The translations under genes and the position numbers were made by a program. 64,000 nucleotides of DNA from Bacillus thuringiensis (GTDB lineage: Bacteria; Bacillota; Bacilli; Bacillales; Bacillaceae_G), in assembly GCF_014932895.1 (NCBI RefSeq), contig NZ_JACYOF010000005.1, positions 62,001 through 126,000 of the forward strand. The letters run 5' to 3'. The notes under the pieces were generated by a model. That model saw only the letters and a list, made by a program, of their open reading frames with translations. It was not told where the DNA came from and searched no databases. This document shows, in pieces, positions 36,660 to 44,781 of this stretch (position 1 is its first letter; every line of letters starts with the position of its first letter).

Positions 36660-37462
36660 AAGCTATAAAAAATGTTATTAAAGAACAATTAGATAATTTG
36701 TATTTAATGGGGAGGCTTTCTATATATGAAATTAAGCAGCAATACGCTGCTAGTACATTAGGGATTATATGGGTGTTTTTGAACCCTTTAATTCAAATTT
36801 TTGTATATTGGTTAGTGTTTGGTTTAGGAATTCGAGGTGGAGCTCCTGTAGAAGGGGTTCCGTTCTTTGTTTGGATGATATGTGGTATTATTCCATGGTT
36901 TTTTATAAATGGCTCAATTATTCAAGGCTCAAATTCTATTTATGCTAAACTAAATACAGTTTCTAAAATGAATTTTCCATTGAGTGTAATACCTACTTAT
37001 ATTATTTTATCGCAGTTATATACGCATTTAGTGTTACTAACGGTTTTAATACTTATTGTTATATGTGTTAAAGGTATAAGTTTTCTTGGTATAGTTGGAT
37101 TGATCTATTGTATATTCTCTACATTTAGTTTTTTAATTGCTTTGGCTTTTATTACCTCTACAATTTCTACAATTTCTAGGGATGTACACTTATTTATTCA
37201 ATCAATTACGAGAATGTTATTTTATTTGACACCAGTTTTATGGAAACCAAGTGAGCATATGAATAGTATATTTGCATTTTTAATGAAGATAAATCCGTTT
37301 TACTATGTAGTTGAGGGATATAGATCGTCATTATTACATGGAAGTATAAGTTTTATAGGTTCATTGTATACGCTATATTTTTGGGGAGTAACAATTATTT
37401 TGTTTGTGATTGGGGCAATGTTCCATATTAGATTCCGTAAGCAGTTTGTTGATTACTTATAA
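36656..37462 (+). CDS. tagG: TagG-like polysaccharide ABC exporter permease
   Basis: A 268-aa ABC-2 permease with six helices. It begins with the typical amphipathic interface segment (YLMGRLSIYEIKQQYAAS) and TLGIIWVFLNPLIQIFVYWLVF, as in TagG and other teichoic acid or O-antigen exporters. With the next gene it should flip the finished lipid-linked polymer across the membrane. Coupled to the dehydrogenase gene by an ATGA overlap. Confidence 0.93.
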   Translation: MKAIKNVIKEQLDNLYLMGRLSIYEIKQQYAASTLGIIWVFLNPLIQIFVYWLVFGLGIRGGAPVEGVPFFVWMICGIIPWFFINGSIIQGSNSIYAKLNTVSKMNFPLSVIPTYIILSQLYTHLVLLTVLILIVICVKGISFLGIVGLIYCIFSTFSFLIALAFITSTISTISRDVHLFIQSITRMLFYLTPVLWKPSEHMNSIFAFLMKINPFYYVVEGYRSSLLHGSISFIGSLYTLYFWGVTIILFVIGAMFHIRFRKQFVDYL

Positions 37463-37477
37463 AAGGTGAATAATCCA

Positions 37478-39115
37478 ATGAATTATAAAGTAAAGTTTGA
37501 ACATGTTACAAAGAAATATAAAATGTATAGTAAACCTTCAGATAAATTAAAGGATTTATTTTTTAGGGACAATAATGGTGATTATCATTACGCTTTAAAT
37601 AATGTTAGTTTTGAAGTACCAGAAGGAGAAATTGTTGGAATTGTTGGTTTAAATGGTTCGGGGAAAAGTACATTATCAAATTTAATTGCGGGTGTCACTA
37701 TTCCGAATAAGGGGAAAGTGACAATTAATGGTTCTGCATCGTTGATTGCAATCTCTTCTGGGCTTAATAACCAATTAACAGGAATTGAAAACATTGAGTT
37801 AAAAGCTTTAATGATGGGCCTTACAAAGGATCAAATTAAAGAGATTACACCAAAAGTTATTGAGTTTGCTGATATAGGGAAATTTATGTATCAACCAGTG
37901 AAGACTTATTCAAGTGGAATGAAGTCTAGGATAGGATTTGCGATTTCGGTTCATATTAATCCTGATATTTTGGTAGTCGATGAGGCCCTCTCCGTGGGAG
38001 ATCAAACCTTTACTAAAAAATGTTTAGATAAAATGAATGAATTTAAGGAACAAGGGAAGACAATCTTTTTTATTAGTCATTCACTTTCCCAAGTGAAAAA
38101 CTTCTGTACAAAAGCGCTTTGGCTGCATTATGGCCAATTTCAAGAGTACGGGGATGTACATGAAGTAGTTGGGCATTATGAAGAATTTTTAAAGAAGTAT
38201 AATCAAATGAGTGAAGAAGAACGAAAAAAGCAAAAAGAAGAAGAAGCATCGAATCGTCAACATGGATTATTACAAGTGAATTCTGCAAGTATTAAAAGAA
38301 AACCTCGTCGCAAAGTAAAGAAAAAACAATTTGTTATATCTGCTATTGCTTTAACGTTGATAGTGGCAGGAATTACTGCGGGAATTTATTATAAAGATAC
38401 CATTTTAGGTGCTAATAAGGCAGATACGAATGCAGAGAAAATTGTTTCAAGTAAAACTAAAACTGTAGCTGAAAACAAGATAAGCGAAAAAGAAAAAGTA
38501 CAGAAGTACGTTGTAAAGAGTAATGGGATTAGTATCCGTAAAGAAGCGAAGATAAATAGTGATAAAATAGGTATAGCAAATTTTGGTGAGATTTTTAGTG
38601 TAGTTAATAAGGATAAGAATATAGAAAAAAATGAAGAATGGTCAGAAGTTCAGCTATTAAATGGTGAAAAGGGATGGATTAATACAAAGTACATGGAACC
38701 ATTTAACTCAGGAAATGCTATAGTTGAAGATACGAAATTAGCGGATTTAACGAACTTATTAAAACGTGTATATGGTGCAAATATTGTAAATGCTCCAGGA
38801 TATTTAGGGAAAACAATTGAGGAATTAAAGTCAGAATATCCCACTTCTTTAATTTCATTGCCGGATCAAGCTGGGAAAAAAATTGTTAAAGATGGAAATA
38901 TTCAAATTGCTATTTTACAAGATAAGGTTGTTGAAGTTGTGTTTCAAGATATTTCAATGTCCTTTGCAAAATTACATGAAGTACTAGGTACCGAAATGAT
39001 GAACAATGATAATGAAAAACACTATTTCTATGAAACTAAAAGTTATTATATTGCAGCACGTTCAGATGAAACACATAAAGAAATTCAATCGATATCGATA
39101 GTGAAAAAGCAATAG
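37478..39115 (+). CDS. tagH: TagH-like ABC exporter ATPase with extracytoplasmic SH3-like domain
   Basis: A 545-aa TagH-type protein. I start at ATG 37478, nine bases after AAAAGGTG; a GTG at 37466 would add four residues but lies inside that site. The ATPase domain (1-240) has GLNGSGKST, YSSGMKSR and ILVVDEALSVGD, the Walker B form typical of polymer exporters. A basic stretch and a membrane helix (about 280-305) lead to an extracytoplasmic part with an SH3b-like domain (YVVKSNGISIRKEAKINSD...GWINTKYM) and a C-terminal region. B. subtilis TagH has the same overall plan. It ends the polymer operon. Confidence 0.93.
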   Translation: MNYKVKFEHVTKKYKMYSKPSDKLKDLFFRDNNGDYHYALNNVSFEVPEGEIVGIVGLNGSGKSTLSNLIAGVTIPNKGKVTINGSASLIAISSGLNNQLTGIENIELKALMMGLTKDQIKEITPKVIEFADIGKFMYQPVKTYSSGMKSRIGFAISVHINPDILVVDEALSVGDQTFTKKCLDKMNEFKEQGKTIFFISHSLSQVKNFCTKALWLHYGQFQEYGDVHEVVGHYEEFLKKYNQMSEEERKKQKEEEASNRQHGLLQVNSASIKRKPRRKVKKKQFVISAIALTLIVAGITAGIYYKDTILGANKADTNAEKIVSSKTKTVAENKISEKEKVQKYVVKSNGISIRKEAKINSDKIGIANFGEIFSVVNKDKNIEKNEEWSEVQLLNGEKGWINTKYMEPFNSGNAIVEDTKLADLTNLLKRVYGANIVNAPGYLGKTIEELKSEYPTSLISLPDQAGKKIVKDGNIQIAILQDKVVEVVFQDISMSFAKLHEVLGTEMMNNDNEKHYFYETKSYYIAARSDETHKEIQSISIVKKQ

Positions 39116-39307
39116 TACCGGTTTTTGTTAGTTTTACAAAGATAAACCTTATTTTGAATGGTTAAGTAGCTGATAAAAATTAAGGAAATTAAAATGTTAA
39201 ATATATATTGAGATTTTTTCGTTTAAACATGTGATTTTTAAAAGAAAGAGTATAATTCACATCAATATAATTAAAAATAAATGTTATTAAGTGAGGATGA
39301 AATAGTA

Positions 39308-40189
39308 ATGAAAACCGTAAAAAAAGCTATTATTCCAGCAGCTGGACTAGGTACAAGATTTTTGCCAGCAACTAAAGCAATGCCAAAGGAAATGTTACCG
39401 ATTGTTGATAAACCAACAATTCAATACATTGTAGAAGAAGCGATTGAATCTGGAATTGAGGATATTATTATTGTAACTGGAAAAGGAAAGCGTGCTATTG
39501 AAGATCATTTTGATCATTCTTTTGAGTTGGAACAGAACTTACTAGAAAAGGGTAAGCATGAAATACTTAAGAAGGTGCAAGAGTCTTCTAAAATTAACAT
39601 TCACTATATTCGTCAAAAAGAACCAAAAGGTTTAGGGCATGCGGTATGGTGTGCTCGTAAGTTCATTGGTAATGAGCCATTCGCTGTCTTACTTGGTGAT
39701 GATATTGTACAGGCTGAAACGCCATGCTTACGTCAATTGATGGATCAATATGAGGCAACACAATCATCGGTAATTGGTGTTCAAACTGTACCAGAAACGG
39801 AAACACATCGCTATGGTATTATTGATCCACTGGTACAAAAGGGTCGTAGTTATCAAGTAAGTAAGTTTGTAGAAAAGCCAGCTCAAGGGACAGCACCATC
39901 CAACTTAGCAATTATGGGACGATATGTACTATCACCTGAAATCTTCATGTTCTTAGAAGACCAACAAACAGGAGCTGGTGGCGAGATTCAGTTGACGGAT
40001 GCTATACAGCGTTTAAATGAGATTCAAAGAGTGTTCGCTTATGACTTTGAAGGGAAGCGATATGACGTTGGAGAGAAGCTTGGATTTATTCAGACAACGA
40101 TCGAAATGGCTTTACAACATGATGAGTTAAAGAATGAATTATTAGTTTATATGGAGAATCTATTAAAAACAGAAATGGTTACGAATTAA
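39308..40189 (+). CDS. gtaB: UTP-glucose-1-phosphate uridylyltransferase
   Basis: A 293-aa enzyme that makes UDP-glucose from UTP and glucose 1-phosphate. The nucleotide-binding signature [20 protein letters not shown] lies at residues 11-30; VEKP and the GEIQLTDAI segment are typical. I start at ATG 39308 ([12 protein letters not shown]); an in-frame ATG at 39281 has no ribosome site. UDP-glucose feeds the polymer genes on either side, and GalE at 48453 can convert it to UDP-galactose. A TATAAT around 39250 may be its promoter. Confidence 0.95.
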   Translation: MKTVKKAIIPAAGLGTRFLPATKAMPKEMLPIVDKPTIQYIVEEAIESGIEDIIIVTGKGKRAIEDHFDHSFELEQNLLEKGKHEILKKVQESSKINIHYIRQKEPKGLGHAVWCARKFIGNEPFAVLLGDDIVQAETPCLRQLMDQYEATQSSVIGVQTVPETETHRYGIIDPLVQKGRSYQVSKFVEKPAQGTAPSNLAIMGRYVLSPEIFMFLEDQQTGAGGEIQLTDAIQRLNEIQRVFAYDFEGKRYDVGEKLGFIQTTIEMALQHDELKNELLVYMENLLKTEMVTN

Positions 40190-40194
40190 CTTTC

Positions 40195-40247
40195 AAAAAA
40201 ACCCTTCAGGAAATGTATTGTTAAAGCAATTTCCTGGAGGGTTTTTT
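40195..40247. terminator. Bidirectional terminator between gtaB and the SRPBCC gene
   Basis: A long stem (AAAAAACCCTTCAGGAAAT with its near complement) is flanked by A and T runs on the two sides, so it can end transcription from both convergent genes. Confidence 0.93.
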
Positions 40248-40689
40248 ATAATTGTTTCATTAATTTATCTGCGACTTTTTTAGAAAGCTGCTTTGTCACC
40301 TTGGGAACAAATGGTTTTATTGCGCCATTAAAAATGAAGGCTCCTGTACCAGTTGTTTTTATTTCTAACTGACTTGTTACCTTTGTAGTAGAGGGAGAGG
40401 TTGATTCAGCATGGAAAAAGCCGCTACCAATTAATTTCTTGGTTGGAGAAGTCATTGTAAAGCTAATTTTATCCGGCATGTTCCATTCGATAATTTCAAC
40501 ATTTAGACTAACGTCGCGTTTAATAAATCCCAAATCACCGTGTAAGCGCCAAGTTGAATGTTTATCATCAATAATCTTATGTTTCACATAGCCTGTAACT
40601 AGCGGAGCCCAATTATTTATATTACTAACAAAGCTCCAAATTTGATCTGGGGAGGCCGTTAATTCTATAGTATGTACACCTTTTGCCAT
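40246..40689 (-). CDS. SRPBCC (START/Bet v1-like) domain protein
   Basis: A 147-aa single-domain protein of the SRPBCC superfamily, similar to CoxG/polyketide-cyclase-like proteins. The start HTIELTASPDQIWSFVSNINNWAPLVTGY is typical, and a long C-terminal helix (KPFVPKVTKQLSKKVADKLM) would close the hydrophobic pocket. It has AAGGAG seven bases before the ATG (minus strand). The ligand is unknown. It is the only minus-strand gene within the polymer region, which suggests a separate unit. Confidence 0.85.
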   Translation of the reverse strand: MAKGVHTIELTASPDQIWSFVSNINNWAPLVTGYVKHKIIDDKHSTWRLHGDLGFIKRDVSLNVEIIEWNMPDKISFTMTSPTKKLIGSGFFHAESTSPSTTKVTSQLEIKTTGTGAFIFNGAIKPFVPKVTKQLSKKVADKLMKQL

Positions 40690-40980
40690 TTGTTCGCTCC
40701 TTTCTGAAAAACCAATATATTTGAAGTTGAAGAGTTAGGTCGGAATTTTTATATTCATCTTATCATAATATCCAATATTCGTGTTATAGGGTGTTTTTAT
40801 TTTCATTTTTATGTTTATTTTTATTTTTTATTAAAATTCATATTTCTAAATATAACATTTAAGAAAATGTAAGGAAAATAGAGAAATCCTAAGTAAAATT
40901 AGGGAATTAATGCGAAAAAGGTCGAAAATTAGGTTTTAATTTCTTATTTTTGTCATATATAATAAATCTTGAATACGACA

Positions 40981-41093
40981 TTTAAAGGCTTAATATATTT
41001 GATATAATTTGCCTTTCCCTAACTTGGGTATACACTCTTTTCAACCTCCGTGTCAGTGATAGTACATATTGAAAAGAGTGTATACATTTTTTT
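40981..41093 (+). ncRNA. Candidate short RNA or attenuated leader upstream of fabZ
   Basis: TTTAAA (40981-40986) and a perfect TATAAT (41003-41008) with a 16-bp spacer predict a start near 41015. A perfect 16-bp stem follows (GTATACACTCTTTTCA, 41028-41043, with its complement at 41070-41085), then seven Ts. The predicted product is an RNA of about 80 nt made mostly of one hairpin. It could be an independent small RNA or the attenuator of fabZ, which starts 114 bp downstream. There is no upstream plus-strand gene within 800 bp for this terminator to serve. Confidence 0.5.
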
Positions 41094-41172
41094 ATTTAGA
41101 AGAGGAATTTTGAAATCTTTTTTATAATGACAAAGAAGAGTTAAAATGGGATAATGATAGTATAACTTCTGG

Positions 41173-41183
41173 TGGTATGACCA
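41173..41183. promoter_or_regulatory. TGGT-ATG-ACCA palindrome upstream of fabZ
   Basis: A perfect TGGT-N3-ACCA palindrome lies 24 bp before the fabZ start and just after a possible TATAAC -10. This spacing and sequence resemble GntR/FadR-family operators (TNGT-N3-ACNA). The binding protein is not known. Confidence 0.4.
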
Positions 41184-41206
41184 ATCTGTTATAAGGAGAG
41201 AAGTGT

Positions 41207-41641
41207 ATGCTAGATATTCAACAAATTAAAGAAATAATTCCTCACCGCTATCCATTTCTACTTGTGGATAAAGTTTTAGAAGTAGAAGAAGGAAAGCGTG
41301 CTATTGGAATAAAGAATGTTACAGCTAATGAAGAGTTTTTTAATGGGCATTTTCCAGACTATCCTGTAATGCCGGGTGTTTTAATTGTAGAAGCGTTAGC
41401 ACAAGTTGGCGCTGTTGCTATGCTGAAGAAAGAGGAGAATCGTGGCCGTTTAGCATTCTTTGCCGGCATTGATAATTGTCGTTTTAAACGACAAGTCCGT
41501 CCAGGTGACCAGCTTCGTTTAGAAGTTGAAATGACGCGTGTACGCGGAGCAATTGGTAAAGGAAAAGCAATTGCAACCGTAGATGGTGAAATTGCTTGTG
41601 AGACGGAAATTACGTTTGCACTTGGGGATAAAAAGGAATAA
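41207..41641 (+). CDS. fabZ: 3-hydroxyacyl-ACP dehydratase FabZ
   Basis: FabZ dehydrates 3-hydroxyacyl-ACP in fatty acid elongation. The 144-aa hot-dog-fold protein has [11 protein letters not shown] and the active-site segment [21 protein letters not shown], with His48 and Glu62 as the catalytic pair. AAGGAGAG precedes the ATG. In B. subtilis fabZ lies a few genes after mbl; here the polymer region separates the two, which marks that interval as a variable site. Confidence 0.96.
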
Positions 41642-41946
41642 TAGACGTAGAAGATAAAGTGTTTTTATAGAGATAGGTGGATGTAGGGCTGAATGTGTAG
41701 CTTTGCATTCACCTATTTTATTTGTTTAGAAAAGAAGAGGAATAGTTAGGGGATATTTTTTACACTATTAATAAATTAAAAAGAAGACAGAAGGATATTT
41801 TGTCGGTTATAACTAGAAATAGGATAAAAGTAAGATAAGGAATAGAAATAGAAAGAAACCATAAAATTTCACGATGAGTTCATGAGAAAAACACAACTTT
41901 CCAGTAAAAGAAATATAAAATGAGCTTATAAAAGTAGAGAAAAGAG
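41642..41946. other. 305-bp gene-free region after fabZ
   Basis: It contains an imperfect hairpin (AGGTGGATG with CATTCACCT, about 41675-41710) followed by TATTTTATTT, a likely weak fabZ terminator. The rest is A-rich sequence in which I see nothing further. Confidence 0.5.
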
Positions 41947-42147
41947 ATGGTGAATGTGAAACTATTTGAGGTTTTACATGATTATGAGAATGGGAAATTT
42001 AAAAATGGCGATATGCTTTTATATCAAAATAATCCACAGATGACTGCGATGTTTAAATCGGGTAATTTTGTTTGGACTGATAACTATGTAGCTGTTGATT
42101 GTAAGGACTTTTCAAAAGATATTTGGTATATCAGGGAGAGACAGTAG
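41947..42147 (+). CDS. Small hypothetical protein (66 aa)
   Basis: I do not recognise this gene with confidence. A GAGAAAAGAG-like ribosome site lies just before the ATG. The protein is soluble, opening LFEVLHDYENGKFKNGDML and ending SKDIWYIRER. The pattern (F-E-x-L near the start, an EGK/NGK step, a final D-x-W segment) recalls short phage-associated DUF2829-type proteins, the family that includes the Thoeris inhibitor Tad2, but the likeness is loose. It stands alone between AT-rich spacers. Confidence 0.5.
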   Translation: MVNVKLFEVLHDYENGKFKNGDMLLYQNNPQMTAMFKSGNFVWTDNYVAVDCKDFSKDIWYIRERQ

Positions 42148-42640
42148 ATTTTTTTAATGAACTATAGATATTAGTTAGATACGAATATATGTATAGAGAT
42201 TTGCTTCAATATATCCTCTGAATATTCTATGTTAATTATTGGGTATGCATGGAACATAGAATAATATATTTTATAAATATAAAAAATCCATCTTAATGCG
42301 AAAGGCTGGAAGATTTAAAGAGTAATTAGAATAAAAAGAGTAAAGTTTATTATTTTGTATAATAAAACTCCTTAGGGTATAAAGTAGGGTCTATTACACT
42401 AGATGGGCTCTATTTTGTGCTGTAGGGAATGGGATTAAAGGAAATGTATACTTCTTGAATGTTCAGGAAAACAAAGGGATTATTCAATGAATTAGTGTTA
42501 ATGGATCCTTTTATCGAGATGGGAAACGCCGGTGTCTATTTCTTAATTTTTCTTTTATTTTTAATTCAGATTAATGTAATATAGTAAGGAGTGCAAAAAA
42601 ATATATACTATTTATAAATTTTGATAAAGAGGGTAAAGAT
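42148..42640. other. 493-bp gene-free region upstream of the LCP gene
   Basis: AT-rich with no good ORF. It contains an 11-bp perfect inverted repeat (TATTCTATGTT, 42223-42233, with 42253-42263) without a T tail, and a weaker G-U-rich stem ending in ATTTTGT near 42385-42418 that may be a terminator. Nothing else is apparent. Confidence 0.5.
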
Positions 42641-43552
42641 ATGAAAAAGAAAATTTTATTTTGGGTACTTGGTATTATTGGGGTACTAATTATAGGTGGA
42701 GGAGTTTATGCTTATAATGTATATTCTTCTGTATCTAAGACATTAGAGGAAGTTCATAAACCTTTAAAGCGTGATGAAAACAACAATAAAGTTGGAGAAA
42801 AAGTTAGTAATAGTGAACCAGTTTCAATTTTATTATTAGGAGCAGATGAACGTGGTGAGGATAAAGGGCGTTCAGATTCTTTAATGGTAATTACATTAAA
42901 TCCTAAAAATAATTCTATGAAAACAGTAAGTATTCCTCGTGATACTTATACAGAGATTGTAGGTAAAGGAAAGAGCGATAAAATCAACCATGCTTATGCA
43001 TTTGGTGGGGTAGATATGTCTGTAGCAACAGTAGAAAAGTTCTTGAATGTTCCAATTAACTACTATATTGAAGTCAATATGGAAGGTTTCAAAGATATTG
43101 TTGATGCGGTTAGTGGAGTAGATGTAAATAATGATTTAGAGTTTACGCAAGATGGGCATCATTTTGCGAAAGGGAATATTCATTTAAGTGGTGACGAAGC
43201 TTTAGCATATACACGTATGCGTAAGCAAGATCCACGTGGTGATTTTGGTCGTCAAATGCGCCAGCGTCAAGTAATGCAGGGTGTTATTAAGAAGGGGGCT
43301 AGCTTCTCTTCTTTAACAAGTTATGGAGATGTACTAACAGCAATTCAAAAGAATGTGAAGACAAACTTAACGCAAGATCAAATGTTTGATATGCAAAAGA
43401 ACTATAAAGATTGCTTGAAAAATAGTGAAGAGATTCAAATTCCAGGCGACGGTCATAAAGCCGCTGATGGTATTTGGTACTACTATGTTCCAGATGCAGC
43501 AAAACAAGATTTAACGAATAAATTAAAAGCCCATCTTGAATTAAATAAGTAA
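42641..43552 (+). CDS. LytR-CpsA-Psr (LCP) family wall-polymer ligase
   Basis: A 303-aa LCP protein. LCP enzymes attach teichoic acids and other wall polysaccharides from their lipid carrier to peptidoglycan on the outer membrane face. It has one N-terminal helix (residues 6-27), then ILLLGADERGEDKGRSDSLM, SIPRDTYTEI, and LSGDEALAYTRMRKQDPRGD, which contain the Arg and Asp residues that bind the lipid pyrophosphate. AAAGAGGG precedes the ATG. Its position between the export genes and the phosphocholine genes fits attachment of the polymer made here, though the substrate is inferred. Confidence 0.93.
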   Translation: MKKKILFWVLGIIGVLIIGGGVYAYNVYSSVSKTLEEVHKPLKRDENNNKVGEKVSNSEPVSILLLGADERGEDKGRSDSLMVITLNPKNNSMKTVSIPRDTYTEIVGKGKSDKINHAYAFGGVDMSVATVEKFLNVPINYYIEVNMEGFKDIVDAVSGVDVNNDLEFTQDGHHFAKGNIHLSGDEALAYTRMRKQDPRGDFGRQMRQRQVMQGVIKKGASFSSLTSYGDVLTAIQKNVKTNLTQDQMFDMQKNYKDCLKNSEEIQIPGDGHKAADGIWYYYVPDAAKQDLTNKLKAHLELNK

Positions 43553-43592
43553 TTGTTAATAACCCTGACTGCATTATAGTAATAAGTAAAAG

Positions 43593-43630
43593 ATAAAAGG
43601 TGTACGAGAAATCGTACACCTTTTATTTTT
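43593..43630 (+). terminator. Terminator of the LCP gene
   Basis: A perfect 15-bp stem (ATAAAAGGTGTACGA with its complement) and GAAA tetraloop are followed by TTTTT. Confidence 0.93.
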
Positions 43631-43760
43631 ACTATAAGAAAGTAGTTAATCTTAGTCTGCGGGAAGTTTTACTATCCAATCTTAATGGTTATGTATTATA
43701 GCATAAGTAGTTTCTTTTTCATTTATACAGCACCAGCACTTTAAAAATCTGACTTTCCCT

Positions 43761-43789
43761 TTGAAAAATTTGGTGTCAAATAGTATGAT
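43761..43789 (+). promoter_or_regulatory. Sigma-A-type promoter of licD
   Basis: TTGAAA (43761-43766) and TATGAT (43784-43789) are separated by exactly 17 bp, about 90 bp before the licD start. This is one of the best-formed promoters in the window. Confidence 0.65.
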
Positions 43790-43880
43790 GGTGTAGGAAA
43801 CGGAGAAAATAACGAGAGATACGTGAGTGATTTTATTTCGTTATATTATTTTAATTAGACATTATTGCGAGGATTTTGAA

Positions 43881-44603
43881 ATGGGATTTAAACAAGAAAT
43901 CAGAAAATTTATTGAAGGAAATAAGCTAGTTCATGCATTGTTAAAAAAGCCTTTAGAGTACCGAGCGAATAAGCAATTGCAATTAGTAAGAAACAACATT
44001 AAACAATATGGAGTGGAGTGTTTACTGTTGGTGCAAGAAGCTTTTAAAGAGCATGATCAAGAATTTTGGTTAGATTATGGTACGTTACTTGGAGCTGTTC
44101 GTGAAAAAGATTTCATAAGCCATGATTTAGATATGGATATTGGTACTTTTAATATAAGCGAAGAGAAGAAGAGAGCACTGGAGAAAACGTTAAATGATAA
44201 AGGTGTGAAAACGTTTAGGGAGTTCACAGTAGATGGCCATGTTGTAGAGCAAACTTTCACTTATAAAGGAACTCATATTGACCTTTTCTATTATTATTCT
44301 GAAGATCCTAATAAAGTATGGTGTTACTTCTTTGAAGGAACGGATGAGATGTCGACGCAGGAAAGAGGAACTGAAAAGATCCTTACAGGATGGAAAACGA
44401 AAACAGCAAGTTCTACATTGTTAGGGACGAAATTAATGCCGTTTAAGGGAGAAGAATTCCCTGTTCCTTCAAATGTTGAACAGTACCTTACTGAAAACTA
44501 TGGTCCTAATTATATGATTAAGGATGAGAATTGGGATTTTGCAAATTCTGCTAGTAATATTAAGGTTGTGTCAGCCAATAACGTTGAGGCTATTTATAAA
44601 TAA
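43881..44603 (+). CDS. licD: LicD-family phosphotransferase
   Basis: LicD proteins transfer phosphocholine, or a related group, from the CDP derivative to surface glycans. The 240-aa protein has the family core FWLDYGTLLGAVREKDFISH followed by DLDMDIG, which supplies the metal-binding aspartates, and a second HIDLFYYY segment. I start at ATG 43881, which has GAGG eight bases upstream; the frame is open to GTG 43827 but no ribosome site supports that. It has its own promoter and terminator and lies next to genes for choline uptake, phosphorylation and CDP activation. Confidence 0.9.
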   Translation: MGFKQEIRKFIEGNKLVHALLKKPLEYRANKQLQLVRNNIKQYGVECLLLVQEAFKEHDQEFWLDYGTLLGAVREKDFISHDLDMDIGTFNISEEKKRALEKTLNDKGVKTFREFTVDGHVVEQTFTYKGTHIDLFYYYSEDPNKVWCYFFEGTDEMSTQERGTEKILTGWKTKTASSTLLGTKLMPFKGEEFPVPSNVEQYLTENYGPNYMIKDENWDFANSASNIKVVSANNVEAIYK

Positions 44604-44604
44604 A

Positions 44605-44650
44605 AAGAAGTGCCCCTGTGCAAAATAAAAAGGGGCACTTTTTTTTATTT
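44605..44650 (+). terminator. Terminator of licD
   Basis: A 10-bp GC-rich stem (AAGTGCCCCT with AGGGGCACTT) is followed by a run of more than six Ts. Confidence 0.92.
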
Positions 44651-44700
44651 TAGATAATAGGAGAAATGTAAATTATTGTTTACTGAAATTTTACAATAAA

Positions 44701-44729
44701 TTTACATTCCTCATTATTAATGGTAATAT
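44701..44729 (+). promoter_or_regulatory. Candidate promoter of the phosphocholine operon
   Basis: TTTACA (44701-44706) and TAATAT (44724-44729) have a 17-bp spacer with TGG before the -10. The -35 lies in a direct repeat of TTTTACAAT/TTTACATT (about 44688-44709), a possible operator for the HTH domain encoded just downstream. Confidence 0.5.
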
Positions 44730-44781
44730 AAACATTGCGTTCAAATTTTGAATGTATTATCGACGTTATGGGGGACCACAT

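Larger units (their letters stand above)
40690..41206. other. 517-bp gene-free region between divergent SRPBCC and fabZ genes
   Basis: Very AT-rich, with no convincing ORF. It holds a candidate promoter, a perfect 16-bp hairpin terminator and a short palindrome next to fabZ, each listed separately. The first 290 bases show only A/T-rich sequence. Confidence 0.7.

Noticed and set aside
39220-39256. Sigma-B promoter before gtaB
   Set aside because: GTTTAA and GAGTAT occur but are 21 bp apart, outside the usual 12-15 bp spacing.
42223-42263. 11-bp inverted repeat as a terminator
   Set aside because: No T tract follows and no gene ends close by; listed only as part of the gene-free region.
43827-43880. 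Longer LicD starting at GTG 43827
   Set aside because: No ribosome site, and the added residues are not part of the LicD domain; ATG 43881 has a proper site.
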